DNA from: Granulosicoccus sp965214025
Lineage (GTDB): Bacteria > Pseudomonadota > Gammaproteobacteria > Granulosicoccales > Granulosicoccaceae
Length of the DNA stretch: 64,000 nt
NCBI GenBank assembly: GCA_965214025.1
Contig: CBDCAW010000033.1
Coordinates: 25,429-89,428 of the forward strand
Reading direction: 5' to 3'
The notes beneath the pieces were generated by a model. The model saw only the letters and a program-made list of their open reading frames with translations. It did no database searches and was not told where the DNA came from. The translations under genes were made by a program, and so were the position numbers. Shown here one piece after another: positions 42,678-52,298 of this stretch. Position 1 is the stretch's first letter. Every line of letters starts with the position of its first letter.

Positions 42678-44270
42678 ATGCGCGCATTCGATCTACCCGG
42701 ACGTTCCGCCGTCTATTCCCGCGAGGGCATGGCCTGCACCTCGCATCCGCTGTCCACTCAGCTGGCCATCGAGGTGTTGCAGGCCGGCGGCAGCGCGATG
42801 GATGCCGCGATTGCGGCCTGTGCCCTGCAGTGCGTGGTGGAACCGGGCTCGACCGGCATCGGGGGTGACTGTTTCGCGATGTACGCACCGGGAGGTACCG
42901 GGACGCCGCTCGCGTTCAACGGTTCCGGCCGTGCGCCGGCGGGGGCAACGCTCGAGGCACTGGCGGCGCTGGGCGTAACCTCGCTCGAACGTGGCTCCGC
43001 GCACTCGGTGATCGTACCCGGTGCCATCGACGCATGGACCCGTCTGCATGCGGATCATGGCCGTGTGCCATTCGCCGAATTGCTGGCACCCGCCATCGAT
43101 GCGGCGCGCAACGGCTATCCACTGTCGCCGCGCGTGCAGTCGGACATCGCCGGCCAGGCCGAACATCTACGTGATATTCCGAACGCCGCGGCACTGTATC
43201 TCGTCGATGGCGAAGCGCCACCGGTGGGTAGTATCCGCACGCTCGCGCCGCTGGCGGATTCCCTGGAAGCCATCGCCCGCGAAGGTCGCGATGCCTTCTA
43301 CCGTGGCGCGCTCGCTGACGACATGGTCGACACCCTGCGCTCTTTGGGTGGCCTGCATACGCATGAAGATTTCGCCACGGCTGCCGGCGAGTACGTGACG
43401 CCGATCAGTGAGGAGTTCCGCGGCCGTCGCATCTGGCAATGCCCGCCGAACGGGCAGGGTGTGATCGCGCTGCTGCTGCTGAACATCATGGATGAATCCA
43501 CGATCGGCAATGCCGGACCGCTGAGCCTTGCCCGAATTCACACCGAGATAGAAGCCTGTCGGCAGGCGTATCGCGCACGCGATCTGTACCTGTGCGATCC
43601 CGATCACGCCGACGTGCCAGTGGCGACACTGCTCGATGCCGCCTATGCACGCGTAGTGCGAGAATCGATCCACCCGGACCGGGCTACCGTGCCGCCTGCC
43701 GATGTGTCGCTGTCAGCCCACCGCGACACGGTCTACATTTCGGTGGTCGACCGGGATCGCAACGTGTGCAGTTTCATCAATACGCTGTACTGGCCGTTCG
43801 GTGGCGGGATCACCACCGACAGCGGTATCACGCTGACCAACCGCGGCCAGGGCTTCGTGCTCGACTCGGCCAGCCCGAACTGCATCGCCCCCGGCAAGCG
43901 GCCGCTGCACACGATCATTCCGGCCATGGCGTCACGCGATGACCGGATCGAGCTGTGTTTCGGTGTGATGGGCGGAGAATACCAGGCCATGGGGCATCTG
44001 CAGTTCCTGTCGCGATACTACGACTACGGCTGCGATATCCAGGAAGCGATGGACCTGCCCCGCTTCATGGTCGACCCGTTCACCGGCGAGGTGGATATGG
44101 AGTCCGGCATCAGTCCCGAGCTGCGCGAAGCGCTGAGTACTCGTGGTCATACGCTCACCGCACCGGGGAACCACATCGGCGGTTCCCAGGCGATTGCCAT
44201 CGATTGGGAGAACAGGGTACTGGCGGGCGGCTCAGACCCGCGCAAGGATGGTTGCTCGATCGGCTATTGA
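42678..44270 (+). CDS. Gamma-glutamyltransferase-family protein, apparently cytoplasmic
   Basis: A 530-residue N-terminal-nucleophile hydrolase of the GGT family. The N-terminus MACTSHPLSTQLAIEVLQAG leads to GGSAMDAAIAA, then GGDCFAMY. The autocleavage and catalytic Thr is predicted at Thr351 in HRDTVYISVVDRDRN, followed by the family's GGGIT and PGKRPLHTIIPA. There is no signal peptide, unlike periplasmic GGT. It starts 15 bases after the HisD-like gene. The YwrD-type and cephalosporin acylase-like members of the family are alternative functions. In this neighbourhood a role in cleaving a gamma-glutamyl thiol is possible. Confidence 0.85.
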   Translation: MRAFDLPGRSAVYSREGMACTSHPLSTQLAIEVLQAGGSAMDAAIAACALQCVVEPGSTGIGGDCFAMYAPGGTGTPLAFNGSGRAPAGATLEALAALGVTSLERGSAHSVIVPGAIDAWTRLHADHGRVPFAELLAPAIDAARNGYPLSPRVQSDIAGQAEHLRDIPNAAALYLVDGEAPPVGSIRTLAPLADSLEAIAREGRDAFYRGALADDMVDTLRSLGGLHTHEDFATAAGEYVTPISEEFRGRRIWQCPPNGQGVIALLLLNIMDESTIGNAGPLSLARIHTEIEACRQAYRARDLYLCDPDHADVPVATLLDAAYARVVRESIHPDRATVPPADVSLSAHRDTVYISVVDRDRNVCSFINTLYWPFGGGITTDSGITLTNRGQGFVLDSASPNCIAPGKRPLHTIIPAMASRDDRIELCFGVMGGEYQAMGHLQFLSRYYDYGCDIQEAMDLPRFMVDPFTGEVDMESGISPELREALSTRGHTLTAPGNHIGGSQAIAIDWENRVLAGGSDPRKDGCSIGY

Positions 44271-44417
44271 CGACGACGAAGGCTTGCCGGAGCGCCGATC
44301 GGCCCTACGTTGCGTACAGTAGGAACATCCATCTCGTGCCGGCCAGTGAACGACCACCGTTCACCTGATGGCAGGTTCCGACAAGCCGACGATGCTCAGC
44401 CGACGACTCATTGCCTC

Positions 44418-44777
44418 ATGAAATCCCTGTTACTCGTTGCACACGGCAGCCGCCGTACGGAATCCAACGAAGAAATCGAACGCCTGACCGCTCGCATCAC
44501 GGCTCGTGCCGGTGATGAGTTCGGTATCGTCGAGCACGCCTTTCTGGAGCTTGCCGAGCCTTCCATCCCCGATGGCATCCAACGCTGCCTCGATCGGGGA
44601 GCAAGTGTGGTGAACGTGCTGCCGTACTTTCTCGCCCGTGGCACGCATGTGGTGGAAGACATTCCCGAACAGGTGGCCATCAAGCAGGTGGAACATCCGG
44701 AGGCGGATATCCGCATCACCGACTACCTCGGCACCGCTGACGAGATGGCCGACCTGCTGTTGCGTCTGGCCCGGTGA
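44418..44777 (+). CDS. cbiX: Sirohydrochlorin chelatase, CbiX/SirB small type
   Basis: A 119-residue class II chelatase from ATG 44418 (MKSLLLVAHGSRRTES), with His10 as the likely metal ligand and a single ferredoxin-like half as in short CbiX proteins. VNVLPYFLARGTHVVEDIP contains the second conserved His. It inserts Fe or Co into sirohydrochlorin, giving siroheme or cobamide precursors. cysG lies 6 kb away on the other strand. Together with the Dsr-like genes it hints at siroheme-dependent sulfite or nitrite chemistry. A longer frame back to 44310 is not supported. Confidence 0.88.
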   Translation: MKSLLLVAHGSRRTESNEEIERLTARITARAGDEFGIVEHAFLELAEPSIPDGIQRCLDRGASVVNVLPYFLARGTHVVEDIPEQVAIKQVEHPEADIRITDYLGTADEMADLLLRLAR

Positions 44778-44792
44778 CCGAAGCGGTGGATC

Positions 44793-45176
44793 TTGAACAA
44801 CGAAGAGGACGGTATGCCAGCATCGATTGAAACGGATGAATCGTTGGCGATGCCGGCTGTTGCCGATGGCCCGGAGACTGACCGTGAGGGCTATCTGCGT
44901 CGTCGCGCCGACTGGAGCGTGGCGTGGGCCGAGGCACGAGCGGCTGCAGACGGCTGCCGGCTCACCGAGGCACATTGGGAGGTGGTCGGGTTTCTGCAGG
45001 AGTACTACGAGATGTACGAGATCGCGCCGGCCATCCGGATTCTTACCAAGCAGATGGGCAAGCGTTTCGGCAAGGAAAAGGGTAACAGCAAGTATCTTTA
45101 CGAGCTGTTTCCAAGGGGCCCTGCAAAGCAGGCCTGCCTGTATGCCGGGCTGCCGAAACCGACAGGTTGCGTGTAA
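44793..45176 (+). CDS. dsrC: DsrC-type sulfur carrier with both C-terminal cysteines
   Basis: 127 residues (ATG 44814 would give 120; the listed frame starts at 44793). The DsrC/TusE core motifs are LTEAHWEVVGFLQEYY and GKRFGKEKGNSKYLYELFP. The C-terminal arm is QACLYAGLPKPTGCV, with the invariant penultimate Cys and a second Cys ten residues before it. Both are required for the trisulfide chemistry of genuine DsrC; TusE usually lacks the second. It probably carries sulfur as a persulfide or trisulfide to the DsrMK-like membrane complex encoded directly downstream. dsrAB are not in the window. Confidence 0.88.
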   Translation: MNNEEDGMPASIETDESLAMPAVADGPETDREGYLRRRADWSVAWAEARAAADGCRLTEAHWEVVGFLQEYYEMYEIAPAIRILTKQMGKRFGKEKGNSKYLYELFPRGPAKQACLYAGLPKPTGCV

Positions 45177-45270
45177 CGCTCGCCGGCGATGCGGTCATCA
45201 CGTCGCACGTACCCTTTCGGGTGGGCGTGTTGACTACGGGTGCCGTTGAAAGGCGAACGGAGCCTTGCTG

Positions 45271-45984
45271 ATGGACATCGTGTCGGCAGCGTATGCGGCG
45301 TTGTTCTCGATTGCGATCCTGTGGTGTGCGCTCGCCTCGCTGTGCCGGCTCGCCGCCTACCTGGGTACGCCGCAACCTTTGCCCATCCCGCTGACGCCTG
45401 CACCGTTCACGCGCAGTGGCGTGTTCGGCCGCCTGTTGCTCGAGCTGTTCGTGTTCAGGAGCCTGCTCCGGGCCGGTACGGCCGGCTGGCTGGCCAGCAT
45501 CGCTTTCCACTACGGGCTGCTGGGCATGATGATCATCCACCTGCGGTTCGTGTTCGAAGGGTTGCCGGCGTGGCTGGTACCACTGATCCTGATCAGCGGA
45601 TACCTGGCCAGCCTGCTTGTCGCCGGCCTGCTTGCCCTGCTGTGGCGTCGAGTCAGCATCGATCGTCTGCGCTACATCTCGGCGCCCAGCGACTACCTGC
45701 ATCTTGTGTTGTTGCTGGCGATCACGCTGAGCGGCATTTGGCTCAAGCGCGTCTGGCCTGCCGAACTGCAGGCCGTCGGCGGGTTCGTCCGTGGCCTGTT
45801 TACCCTGGAGTGGCAGCCCTTGCCGGGCAATCCGGTCTTGTTGCTGCACCTTACACTGGTGCTCCTCCTGTTGGTGGTCTTCCCGATCAGCAAGTTGTTG
45901 CACGGTCCGGGCCTCTTGTTCAGCCCGACCTTCAATCAGCGCGATACCGACCGCGGGGCCTCATCCAGAAGTCGCCCGGAATAA
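45271..45984 (+). CDS. dsrM: DsrM/NarI-like membrane cytochrome b subunit
   Basis: A 237-residue membrane protein with about five helices from ATG 45271. Histidines sit in the helices (IAFHYGLLGMMIIHLRF, DYLHLVLLLA, LLLHLTLVLLLL and ISKLLH), as expected for two b hemes in the NarI/DsrM family. It would exchange electrons between the quinone pool and the DsrK-like iron-sulfur protein encoded next. The start could be TTG two codons earlier. A 95-base gap separates it from dsrC; only ten bases separate it from dsrK. Confidence 0.85.
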   Translation: MDIVSAAYAALFSIAILWCALASLCRLAAYLGTPQPLPIPLTPAPFTRSGVFGRLLLELFVFRSLLRAGTAGWLASIAFHYGLLGMMIIHLRFVFEGLPAWLVPLILISGYLASLLVAGLLALLWRRVSIDRLRYISAPSDYLHLVLLLAITLSGIWLKRVWPAELQAVGGFVRGLFTLEWQPLPGNPVLLLHLTLVLLLLVVFPISKLLHGPGLLFSPTFNQRDTDRGASSRSRPE

Positions 45985-45993
45985 GACACACCG

Positions 45994-47544
45994 ATGACGG
46001 CAAGCCGACGAAGGCGGACCGATGAGAACGGGCCAATGAAGAAAGATCAGGCGCCGGTGACCGGCAAGTACCGCATCATTCCACTGATCGAGCAACGGGC
46101 CACCGAGCACGTGCGCCCTTTCGAAGCGGAGCCCGCGACCCAGCAGGCGCTCGGATTTCCAGCGCAACTCGTCGACGACTGGCAGGCGAAGGCCATCGCC
46201 CGGCTCGGTGAGCTGGTGCGCGGCAACCGGGGGCTCAAGGTGTTCTTCGATACCTGCACCAAGTGCGGTGCCTGTACCGATAAGTGTCATTACTTCCTCG
46301 GTACACGCGACCCGAAGAACATGCCTGTCGCGCGTCAGGATCTACTGCGCTCGGTTTTCCGGCGATACTTCACCTTTGCCGGTCGGTGGGTTCCCTGGCT
46401 GGTGGGAGCCCGTGATCTGACCGAGGATCTACTGCAAGATTGGTACAGGTACTATCATCAGTGCTCGGAGTGCAGGCGATGCACCGTGTTCTGTCCGCAG
46501 GGTATCGATACCAGCGAGGTGACCATGGCCGGGCGTGAGATTCTCGCCTCGGTCGGTCTCGGGCAGCAGTACACGGGCACCATCATCGACAAGGTGCATC
46601 GCACCGGCAACAACCTGGGGCTGAAACCTGCGGCGCTCGGCGATGTGCTGGCAAGCCTCGAGGAAGATATCCTCGACGATACCGGTGTAGCGGTACGCCT
46701 GCCTCTGGACGACCCGGACGCCGACATTCTGGTAGTCACGCCTTCCGCAGATTTCTTCGCCGAGCCGCACGTCGACGGTCTGATCGGCTATGCCAAGGTG
46801 CTGCACCAGGCTGGCATGCGCTGGACGTTCAGCACCCAGGCGTCGGAGGCAGCGAACTTCGGTCTGTTCAACGGCAGCCGGGAGCACATGCAACGTATCG
46901 CCGAGCGCGTTCGGCAAGCTGCTCTGGACCTGGGTACACGGCGTGTGGTGATCGGTGAATGCGGGCACGCCTGGCGTGTTGCCTACAGCTTCTTCGATAC
47001 GCTGATTGGCGATGATGACGGAATCGGCCGCGGCGACCCCGCGTTTCTCGACTCTGCACATCTGCGAATCGAGCATATCTGCGAGATCACCCATGCGTTG
47101 ATGTGCGAAGGGCGCATCACGCTCGACCCCTCACGCAACGCCGGCCGCGTGGTCACCTATCACGATTCGTGCAACGTCGCTCGGGGTGCCGGCATGGGGG
47201 GTGTGCCAGGGGGGCAGTTCGAGATTCCCCGCGCGCTGCTGCGGGCCAGTTGCGAGCGCTTCGTCGAGATGTCCGGTGATACCACGCATCAGCAGACGTT
47301 CTGCTGCGGCGGCGGTGGGGGCATGCTTGCAGACGAGCTGATGGAAGTGCGGGTCAAGGGCGCCTTGCCCAGAGCCGAGGCCTTGCAGCGCGTGGTGGAT
47401 TCCGATGCGGTCACCCACCTCGCCGCCATCTGCGCGATCTGCAAGACGCAGCTGAGCGGTGTATTGCCGGCCCATGATCTGGCGGATGTCGAGATCATCA
47501 GCCTGCATCAATTGGTGGGTGATGCACTTGTTCTGGGTCAGTAG
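45994..47544 (+). CDS. dsrK: DsrK/HdrD-like iron-sulfur subunit
   Basis: 516 residues from ATG 45994 (ATG 46036 also possible). It has two CxxCxxCxxxC clusters: CTKCGACTDKCH and CSECRRCTVFCPQG. DPKNMPVARQDLLRSVFRRYF is characteristic of DsrK. CCG-type domains follow: CGHAWR in the first half and CNVARG with CCGGGGGM in the second, which in HdrB/HdrD/DsrK bind the catalytic cubane cluster that reduces heterodisulfides or the DsrC trisulfide. With dsrM and dsrC this is a minimal DsrMK-DsrC module. DsrJ, DsrO and DsrP are absent in the following 6 kb. Confidence 0.9.
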   Translation: MTASRRRRTDENGPMKKDQAPVTGKYRIIPLIEQRATEHVRPFEAEPATQQALGFPAQLVDDWQAKAIARLGELVRGNRGLKVFFDTCTKCGACTDKCHYFLGTRDPKNMPVARQDLLRSVFRRYFTFAGRWVPWLVGARDLTEDLLQDWYRYYHQCSECRRCTVFCPQGIDTSEVTMAGREILASVGLGQQYTGTIIDKVHRTGNNLGLKPAALGDVLASLEEDILDDTGVAVRLPLDDPDADILVVTPSADFFAEPHVDGLIGYAKVLHQAGMRWTFSTQASEAANFGLFNGSREHMQRIAERVRQAALDLGTRRVVIGECGHAWRVAYSFFDTLIGDDDGIGRGDPAFLDSAHLRIEHICEITHALMCEGRITLDPSRNAGRVVTYHDSCNVARGAGMGGVPGGQFEIPRALLRASCERFVEMSGDTTHQQTFCCGGGGGMLADELMEVRVKGALPRAEALQRVVDSDAVTHLAAICAICKTQLSGVLPAHDLADVEIISLHQLVGDALVLGQ

Positions 47545-47777
47545 CTCGTCCGTTGTCCAAGGGAACAGATGACTGTGGGATGGTAGAGCGCATCTGCCAG
47601 CCATCGATGGCTGATGTGCCTGAGCGCCGTGGAGAAGCGAAGATTGCAGTAACGTCACTTTTACCCGGAGCAGTTGAGTGCAAATGGCGTTTTTAGCTGT
47701 ACTATATGTAATGTCGCTGCCGGAACGATCTGCGTCCAGGACTCGGCACGCGGTCCTTGAACACTGCCCCAAAGGTC

Positions 47778-50352
47778 ATGACTTTCCGCTGCCTGTCGCT
47801 CTTGCCTATCCCCTTTCCATCGGCTCGTTCCCGCTCGATCTCTGCTCTGGCCCTGTTGGCAACCGGGCTGATCGGCTGCTCATCCGATTCGAAACACCCA
47901 GATGCGTTCGATCAGCAGGGTGGCTCGGCTTCATCTGTCGGTCTCGCGGATTCGTTACCCCAGCAGCGCCCTGCAGTCATCGATCTCGATCGCCTCGAAG
48001 GCGACAACGGCTACAGCCTGGTCTTCGAATCGGAAGACTTCGGTTCCGCGCTCGATGAGTCGGAAGAATGGGTATTCCCGCTGGAGTCCACGCAGAGGCT
48101 TCAAGGCATCGGCGACGTCGACGGCGACGGTATCAGCGATTTCACGTTCAATACATCATCGCGTACCTGGCTCGTCAGTGGCCGCAGCTCACGACAGCCG
48201 GCGGACACCAGCGTAAATCTCGTCACCTTCTCTGACACCTCAGACCTCGCCGGTGTTTCCGGCGTGACCGAAACGCCCGACACATTCAACGGCCCCGGTA
48301 CGTTCGTTACGCCCGACACTTCCAACAGCCCCGGTACGCTCTTCCAACACGTCCGACACGTCCGGTACGCTCCGATACACGTCCGGCACGCCCGACACGT
48401 CCGGCACGTCCGGCACGTCCGGCACGCCTGGTACCTCTGATACCGGCAGTGAGTTCGTTCTCGATGAAAGTCTGCGACTCGTGCCGCTTGGTGACATCAA
48501 CGGAGATGGCATCGATGACGTGGGTTGGCTGACAAGCGACGAAGTGGAAGGTGTCCCTGTCAGTGGCGCTCGTGTGGTGTTCGGGCGGTCCGACGACCAA
48601 CTCGCCACTGCGTTGCAGGGTCTGCCAGACGGGGCCGATGGTTTCGAGCTTGTCGATGAGGCACGTAGCGGTGACATTCGCAGCATTGCCGCTGCCGGTG
48701 ATCTCAACGCGGACGGTTTCGATGACGTGCTGGTGGGTTCCTATGCCTACAACGGGGAAGATCTCGATGCACCGAATGCCTGGGTGATCTACGGGCATGC
48801 GGATGATTTCGCGCCTCGGCTGGACGTATCGAGCCTGAGCGATGCGGATGGCCTGACTCTCGTAACCCGTATCAGCGACGAGCAGCGAGCGGCTGCTCGC
48901 GACCGCATCGGCACGGGCGACGACGCCAGCGTCGCGGGCGGTTTCGACTTCAACGGCGACGGTATCGGCGACATCGCCATCGGCGCCAGCAGCTTCGACT
49001 GGATCGAAGACATCGGCAGCTCCCATACCTACATCATCTACGGCAGTGCCGCACGCACGGCCGAAGTGCTCGATCTGCTATCGCTCGATGGCGTGGAGGG
49101 TGTGGATGTCGTGGGGCCAGACTTGGTATATCAACCAGGCCCTGACGGGCTTTCGGCAGTCGGGGACATCAATGCCGACGGTATCGCTGACCTTGCGATT
49201 CTCGACGAGGCCCATAGCGGTGGCGTGGCGCGCGTGCTGCTGGGCGGGTTGACGAATGCCGGCAGCCGTATCGACCGCACCGCGCTTCCAGCATCGGCGA
49301 GTATCGAGTTTCGCGGTGAGAAGAGCGTGCTGAGCAGCATTCGATTGACGGGTGTCGGCGATATCGACGGCGATGGCATCGACGACCTGGGTGTGTACAG
49401 CAACGGCAGCTCCGCCATCGTGTATGGCGCAGCCGAGCCGTTTCCAGCGAGCATCGATCTGTCCAGGCCGTCACCGCAAGACATCACACGGTTCATCGGT
49501 GATGACGATGCGCCACTGGTCGCGTTGGGCGACATCGACGGCGACGGTGTGGATGATCTCGGCATCGGCTGGAGTGCGCGTGAATTCAATGCCGGCATCT
49601 ACCCGCTGAATGACATCAACCTGGATGGTGTGGAGGATCTGACCATCAGCCCCTACGAAGCGGATCTCGAGCACACGGTACGCGTGCTGTACGGCTACGG
49701 CGATCCGGGTTTCGTGGCGGCAGTTGCTGCCCCGCCCGGCCCGGCACCGTTGCAGGTGATCGAGCCCTCCTTCTTCAATCGGCTCCTGGCAGCCGTTGAT
49801 CTGAGTGCGAGATCGCCGTTCGACTACTTCGACGAGGCACAGGCGGCGGGCACCGAACTCGACGGCGTGGCGGCGAACTGCGTCGCAGCGCGCATGAAGC
49901 CGCCGCCGTCGGATGGGGCGGTTCCGGAAGAAGAAGTCATCGCTGAGCCAGGTGTGCTCAGGGCGTTCGATTGCGGGGAGGACCCGTTGTCATTCAGCTT
50001 CGCCTGGGGTTCCGGAAAGCTCTCAGGTGTAGCCGGCGGTCAGTTCACACGTGCGGCCTTCGCCGACAACGTAGTGCAAGCCTTGCAATTCACCAGTGTG
50101 CCGGCCCCGTCCGGCGTACCGGGAGGCAACCCGTATCAGGCACATCTGAGCTTCGATCGCGACGGACTGCTGGTGGTCGGTCGGTTCGGTTACCTCGATG
50201 ATCCGTCAGTGCCGCGCTGCGTCATCGATGTGGCCACGCGATTGACCACGGATGATGCCTCGACCTGTGCCCTGTTGATCGGTGAAACGCGGGATGTGCT
50301 GATGCGTATCTTCGGCACTCGCAGCGATGTGCGCGACTTCCAGTACCTGTAG
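47778..50352 (+). CDS. FG-GAP repeat lipoprotein, frameshifted as read
   Basis: A secreted lipoprotein with integrin-like Ca-binding repeats, split by one extra T in CTCTTCC near 48341-48343. The upstream frame (ATG 47778) has a signal ending ATGLIGCSSDS (lipobox) and a first repeat DVDGDGISDFT. The downstream frame carries at least seven more repeats (for example DINGDGIDDVGWL, DLNADGFDDVLVG, DFNGDGIGDIAIG, DIDGDGVDDLGIG) and a C-terminal Cys-containing domain. Removing one T joins the two frames through a Thr-Ser-Gly-rich linker (SNTSDTSGT...). The whole would be about 857 residues, a surface beta-propeller. Read literally, the upstream part ends at 48440 and the propeller has no signal. 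Confidence 0.75.
48343..48432 (+). repeat. Low-complexity ACGTCCGGC repeat tract in the FG-GAP gene
   Basis: Repeats of a nine-base unit ACGTCCGGC or GACACGTCC encode Thr-Ser-Gly or Asp-Thr-Ser. One base is out of register at its 5' border, producing the frameshift. The tract is a natural place for slippage or read error. Confidence 0.8.
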
Positions 50353-50398
50353 TGCATCCGTCTCGTGGATAGCGAACCTCATTCACCTGCCGGCAGCA

Positions 50399-50824
50399 CT
50401 ACCTGAGGTATAGCCAGTTGTCCCGCAGGTCCACCTCGAAGCGCTGCAGGTTCTCCTCACAAGGCTCGCTGAGTACCTCCCCGGTGCGCACGTCGAACTC
50501 GCTGCCGTGCAACGGGCAGCGCAGGCGATGCCCGCACAGCGAACCCAGTGATAACGAAATCGCTTCGTGCGGGCAGGTATCGGCCAGTGCGTGTACCTGA
50601 CCCTCGACGCGGCAAAGCAGCACGACGGCAGGTTTCCCGGTTATCCCGGTCGGAACCGTGTCCGTCACGGTCGCGCCGGGCAGAGTCGCATCAGCCGGTG
50701 CGGTATGGCCGGTTGCGGTGGATGCACTGCGTAGCGGGCAGCGTCTGATCTCCCCTTCGGCCAGGTCGTCGGCCCGGATCAGGCGCCGCCAGCCGTCGCT
50801 GTTATCGAGATTGTTCGTGTTCAT
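50399..50824 (-). CDS. Rieske [2Fe-2S] protein, NirD-like
   Basis: About 141 residues from ATG 50824, which overlaps the cysG stop (ATGA). The Rieske ligands are in DTCPHEAISLSLGS and RCPLHGSEFDVRTG (Cys-x-His ... Cys-x2-His). A central 30-residue Thr/Ala/Pro-rich insertion precedes VVLLCRVEGQVHAL. It could be the small subunit of a nitrite reductase (NirD-type) or another ferredoxin. The large subunit NirB is not in the window. Coupling to siroheme synthase favours a nitrite or sulfite reductase partner. Confidence 0.78.
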   Translation of the reverse strand: MNTNNLDNSDGWRRLIRADDLAEGEIRRCPLRSASTATGHTAPADATLPGATVTDTVPTGITGKPAVVLLCRVEGQVHALADTCPHEAISLSLGSLCGHRLRCPLHGSEFDVRTGEVLSEPCEENLQRFEVDLRDNWLYLR

Positions 50825-52278
50825 TCGATGCTCGCTTCGACCGACTCGGGTTCGAACCACGCCAGCCGCTCGCGCAGGCGCACCACCTCGCCGATGATGA
50901 TGAGCGTGGGCGGCTGCACGCTACTGGCTTCCACCTCGGCTGGCAGGGTCGCAAGCGTGCCGCTGAGCACCTGCTGATGGCGCGTGGTGCCGCGCGCCAC
51001 GATCGCGGCGGGTGTGTCAACGCTCATGCCGTGTTCGACCAGCCGTTCGAAGATGATCGGCAGGCCCACCAGGCCCATGTAGATGACCACCGTCTGGTGC
51101 GGTTGTACCAGAGTCCGCCAGTCGAGATCCAACGTGCCGTCCTTGAGGTGACCGGTCACGAAAAGACAGGCCTGGGCATGATCGCGGTGGGTCAGCGGAA
51201 TGCCGGCGTAGGCTGCGCATCCGGCAGCGGCGGTGATGCCGGGTACCACCTGGAAGGAGATGCCGGCGGCGGCGAGCAGGTCGATCTCTTCACCACCGCG
51301 GCCGAAGATGAACGGATCGCCCCCCTTGAGCCTGAGCACGCGGCGTCCACCGGCCGCGAGCTCCACCAGTCGTTCGTTGATGTCCTGCTGTGGCAAAGCG
51401 TGCTCGCTGCGACGCTTGCCCACATAAATCCGTTCCACGGCAGGCGGTAGCAGTTGCATGATCGCATCCGACACCAGCCGGTCGTACAGCACGACGTCGG
51501 CTTGCTGCATGAGGCGTAACGCCCGGAAGGTGAGCAAGTCCGGGTCACCGGGGCCGGCACCCACCAGATAGACCTCGCCGTGTGGCTTGTCGGCCTCGAA
51601 ATCATCCAGCGCTCCGGTAAGCAATTCGTCTGCCCGATGGGGCCTTCCTTGCAATACCAGTTCGCCGATACGGCCCGCCAGCACCTGCTCCCAGAAACGA
51701 CGACGGTCGCGCCAACGGGCCAGCCGGCGGTTCACGATATCGCCGTAATGTCGGGTGATCGCCGCGAGTTCGCCATAGGTATCGGGTACGAAGGCCTGCA
51801 GCCGGGCGGTGAGCTGACGCGCCAGGATCGGCGAGCTACCACCGCTGGATACGGCGATCTGTAGCGGTGCGCGCTCAATCAGCGAAGGCATGATGAAGTT
51901 GCCGCACTCGGGCTGACGCGATACGTTCACCCACAGGCCACGCGCCACGGCAAGGCTCGCAACATGACGATCATGCTCGCCCGAGCCACTTGCGGCAATG
52001 ACCAGGGCAGGGGAATCGTCGCCGTCGAGATCCGCAGGCTCGAAGGCACGTGCCCGATGAACGAGTGAATGCTCGCTTGCCAGCTGCGCCAGTGCGTCGA
52101 TCAGCGTGGGTGCCACCAGAGTCACCCGCGCATCGGCATCGAGCAGCCGATGCACCTTGGGCAGGGCCGCCCGACCACCGCCGACCACCAGTACCGACCG
52201 ACCACGGATATCGGCGAACAGGGGGAAGCGATGCGATGCGCACGTCACGTCGACGGGGTCGCCTCTCTCGGAATTCAA
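50821..52278 (-). CDS. cysG: Siroheme synthase (multifunctional)
   Basis: A 485-residue CysG. The N-terminal dehydrogenase/ferrochelatase part has VLVVGGGRAALPKVHRLL, SRQPECGNFIMPSLI and SSGGSSPILAR. The C-terminal uroporphyrinogen-III methyltransferase has VYLVGAGPGDPDLLTFRALR, VLYDRLVSD, RLKGGDPFIFGRGGEE, PGITAAAGCAAYAGIPLTHR and GTTRHQQV. It makes siroheme for sulfite and nitrite reductases. It overlaps the Rieske gene and is divergent from the YbiB-like gene. Confidence 0.95.
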   Translation of the reverse strand: MNSERGDPVDVTCASHRFPLFADIRGRSVLVVGGGRAALPKVHRLLDADARVTLVAPTLIDALAQLASEHSLVHRARAFEPADLDGDDSPALVIAASGSGEHDRHVASLAVARGLWVNVSRQPECGNFIMPSLIERAPLQIAVSSGGSSPILARQLTARLQAFVPDTYGELAAITRHYGDIVNRRLARWRDRRRFWEQVLAGRIGELVLQGRPHRADELLTGALDDFEADKPHGEVYLVGAGPGDPDLLTFRALRLMQQADVVLYDRLVSDAIMQLLPPAVERIYVGKRRSEHALPQQDINERLVELAAGGRRVLRLKGGDPFIFGRGGEEIDLLAAAGISFQVVPGITAAAGCAAYAGIPLTHRDHAQACLFVTGHLKDGTLDLDWRTLVQPHQTVVIYMGLVGLPIIFERLVEHGMSVDTPAAIVARGTTRHQQVLSGTLATLPAEVEASSVQPPTLIIIGEVVRLRERLAWFEPESVEASIE

Positions 52279-52298
52279 ATGCTCAGCCAGGCGTTACC

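Noticed and set aside
52050..52298. N-terminal extension of the YbiB-like protein from 52050
   Set aside because: The extension is antisense to cysG and has a non-protein-like Arg/Pro composition; an ATG at 52299 or later is preferred.
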